Assembly: GCF_002834295.1 (NCBI RefSeq)
Contig: NZ_PISP01000001.1
Coordinates: 558,001-622,000 of the forward strand
Direction of reading: 5' to 3'
Length of the DNA: 64,000 nucleotides
Source: Rhodohalobacter barkolensis
GTDB taxonomy: Bacteria > Bacteroidota > Rhodothermia > Balneolales > Balneolaceae
Numbering within the stretch: position 1 is the first letter of the stretch; each line of letters starts with the position of its first letter. Of this stretch, positions 62,515 through 64,000 are shown in pieces. The notes below the pieces were generated by a model, which was given only the letters and a program-made list of their open reading frames with translations, was not told the DNA's origin and searched no databases. The position numbers and the translations under genes were made by a program.

Positions 62515-64000
62515 ATTTAGATCTTAGAAAAACGGCCTTTCTTCTTCTCCCGCTAATATTGCTGGCGCAAACCTTAGCGGCACAAGTCATAACAACCGAA
62601 CCTGCTTTTCCTACGGAGGATGAGCCTCTTACAATTATTTTTGATGCATCTGAAGATCCGGGAGGAGAACTGGAGGGATACACAGGTAATCTTTATGCTC
62701 ATACAGGTTTAATTGTATCAGAATCAGATCAAGGTACTTCAGAATGGGAGTATGTGATTGGTACCTGGGGAGATAACAGTGCTCAGCCTCAATTGACAAG
62801 CTTGGGCAATGATCGTTGGGAGCTGGAGATTAATGACATTCGGGACTTCTATGATGTCCCGGCCACTGAGGATAAAATTTATCAAATTGCTATTGTCTTT
62901 CGCAGTTCGGATGGCAATAGCCAGTCTCGGCCGGATCTTTTTATTGATCTCTACGATGATGAACTTCTGGTTCGTTTTACCCGGCCGGATGTATCTGCCC
63001 TGAATCCCTTTTTTGCTGAAGTGGGAGAGACGGTCAACCTGCAGGCGGAAGCATCATCCACCAATCCAATCCAGTCATTAACTCTCTTTGAAGGTAATAC
63101 CGAACTGGCCAGTACCACCGAAACTTCCCTGGAGTACGACTATAATGTAACAAGCTCCGGACGTACCGATTTTGTCATAGAAGTAGAGGATGATCAGGGA
63201 AATGTTGAGTCTGACTCCCTCTATATAATGGTAAATCCTCCCGTAAATGTACAGGCTCGCCCGAATGGGATAGAAGATGGAATTCACTATCACGAGGATC
63301 CATCTACCGTTACCTTCTCCTTTTATGCACCGGATAAGCAATTTGCTTACCTGATTGGGGATATGACGGACTGGGAAATCAGTGAAGATCATTTCATGAA
63401 TCTGGATGAAACTGATCCGACCGGAAACCGTTTTTGGATTACATTGAACGATTTAACACCGGGTGAGATCTATCGCTTTCAGTATTTTATTGATGGTGAA
63501 ATCCGTGTAGCTGATCTCTATTCAGAGCTGATTCTGGATAGAAATAACGACCAGTATATTGATGAGTCGATCTATCCAAATATGCCACAGTATCCGCATG
63601 GTTTAACGGAAGATGCCGTTACTGTTATTGAGCCGGGTAGTGAAGAATATGAGTGGCAAGTACCCGATTTTGAACGGCCTGCAAAAGAAGAGCTTGTGGT
63701 TTATGAGTTGTTGCTTAGAGATTTTGTGGAAGAGAGTTCGTTTGATGTTTTGACCGACACGCTCGACTACCTTGAAAATCTGGGCGTGAATGCCATAGAA
63801 CTGATGCCGGTTTCCGAATTCAGCGGTAATCTGAGCTGGGGTTATAATCCTGTTTTCCACGGAGCGCTGGACAAAGCGTATGGGTCAAAAGATTCTTTCA
63901 AGCGATTTGTGGATGAAGCTCACTCCAGGGGGATAGCTGTCCTGCTTGATGTAGTTTACAACCACGCTGAAGGAAACTCTCCTTTGATTCGAATTTACGG
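62511..64000 (+). CDS. Secreted GH13 alpha-amylase family protein, 3' end beyond window
   Basis: The frame opens at ATG 62511, overlapping the LacI stop (ATGA), and runs to the last base, giving 496 residues and no stop. A signal peptide (AFLLLPLILLAQTLAAQ) is followed by two N-terminal beta domains (about 25-240) with a CBM/Ig-like look, a CBM48/E-set-like module (FSFYAPDKQFAYLIGDMTDWEI) at about 265-345, and the start of the GH13 barrel (ELLLRDFVEESSFDVL, LGVNAIELMPVSEF, then region I DVVYNHAEG). Catalytic residues lie beyond the window. It probably degrades starch or glycogen outside the cytoplasm. Confidence 0.93.
   Translation, partial: MNLDLRKTAFLLLPLILLAQTLAAQVITTEPAFPTEDEPLTIIFDASEDPGGELEGYTGNLYAHTGLIVSESDQGTSEWEYVIGTWGDNSAQPQLTSLGNDRWELEINDIRDFYDVPATEDKIYQIAIVFRSSDGNSQSRPDLFIDLYDDELLVRFTRPDVSALNPFFAEVGETVNLQAEASSTNPIQSLTLFEGNTELASTTETSLEYDYNVTSSGRTDFVIEVEDDQGNVESDSLYIMVNPPVNVQARPNGIEDGIHYHEDPSTVTFSFYAPDKQFAYLIGDMTDWEISEDHFMNLDETDPTGNRFWITLNDLTPGEIYRFQYFIDGEIRVADLYSELILDRNNDQYIDESIYPNMPQYPHGLTEDAVTVIEPGSEEYEWQVPDFERPAKEELVVYELLLRDFVEESSFDVLTDTLDYLENLGVNAIELMPVSEFSGNLSWGYNPVFHGALDKAYGSKDSFKRFVDEAHSRGIAVLLDVVYNHAEGNSPLIRIY

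Overview
The window looks like a chromosomal segment of a marine or halophilic Gram-negative bacterium of the Balneolota/Rhodothermota side of the Bacteroidota-Chlorobiota group. The grounds are gene content and style: a bacillithiol enzyme (BshB1), TolC/MacA efflux parts, lipoproteins with short lipoboxes, AraC-type regulators with an unusual N-terminal domain, paired metal-dependent-hydrolase-like secreted proteins, moderate GC content, and many short dispersed palindromic repeats between genes. The phylum is an inference; there is no rRNA gene, and I saw no tRNA.

Layout. 1-10 kb is housekeeping: an ABC-2 exporter (permease cut by the window edge), glgA-glgC for glycogen synthesis, a 2OG-Fe(II) oxygenase, sucD without sucC, dnaG and an inositol-monophosphatase-like gene. 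10.5-14.8 kb (minus strand) holds two overlapping secreted amidohydrolase-fold genes, some of whose domains have lost the metal-binding HxH. 15-19 kb has an AhpD-like gene, an AraC regulator and bshB1, around a striking 0.95-kb tandem repeat. 18.9-26.7 kb (plus strand) is a MacAB/TolC-like efflux locus split into a permease pair and a TolC-MacA-ATPase group, with three small envelope genes of YqjD/YqjE/YqjK type between them.

26.9-31 kb carries a serine hydrolase and an AsmA-like protein. 31-50 kb is an island of small envelope and stress proteins: DUF2959 lipoprotein, cupin, desaturase, YtxH proteins, Lmo0937-type and Pmp3-type peptides, AI-2E-type permease, histidine kinase, DUF3494 adhesin, M48 protease and DUF4112 protein. 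Two paralogous AraC-like regulators lie near its ends. A three-gene cassette (YtxH, Lmo0937-like, coiled-coil lipoprotein) is duplicated within it. Many promoters in the island share a three-box ATGTAA-type element, and several share a TGTGA...TCACA palindrome. I read this as a co-regulated envelope-stress regulon.

50.9-52 kb is nearly gene-free. 52-61 kb returns to ordinary genes (cupin, outer-membrane barrels, sugar acetyltransferase, Nei-type glycosylase, CrtI-like oxidoreductase with two rhomboid proteases, an S23/four-helix-bundle protein, ispG), interrupted by several repeat families. From 61.4 kb to the edge a LacI-type regulator with a perfect palindromic operator overlaps a secreted GH13 alpha-amylase that runs off the window.
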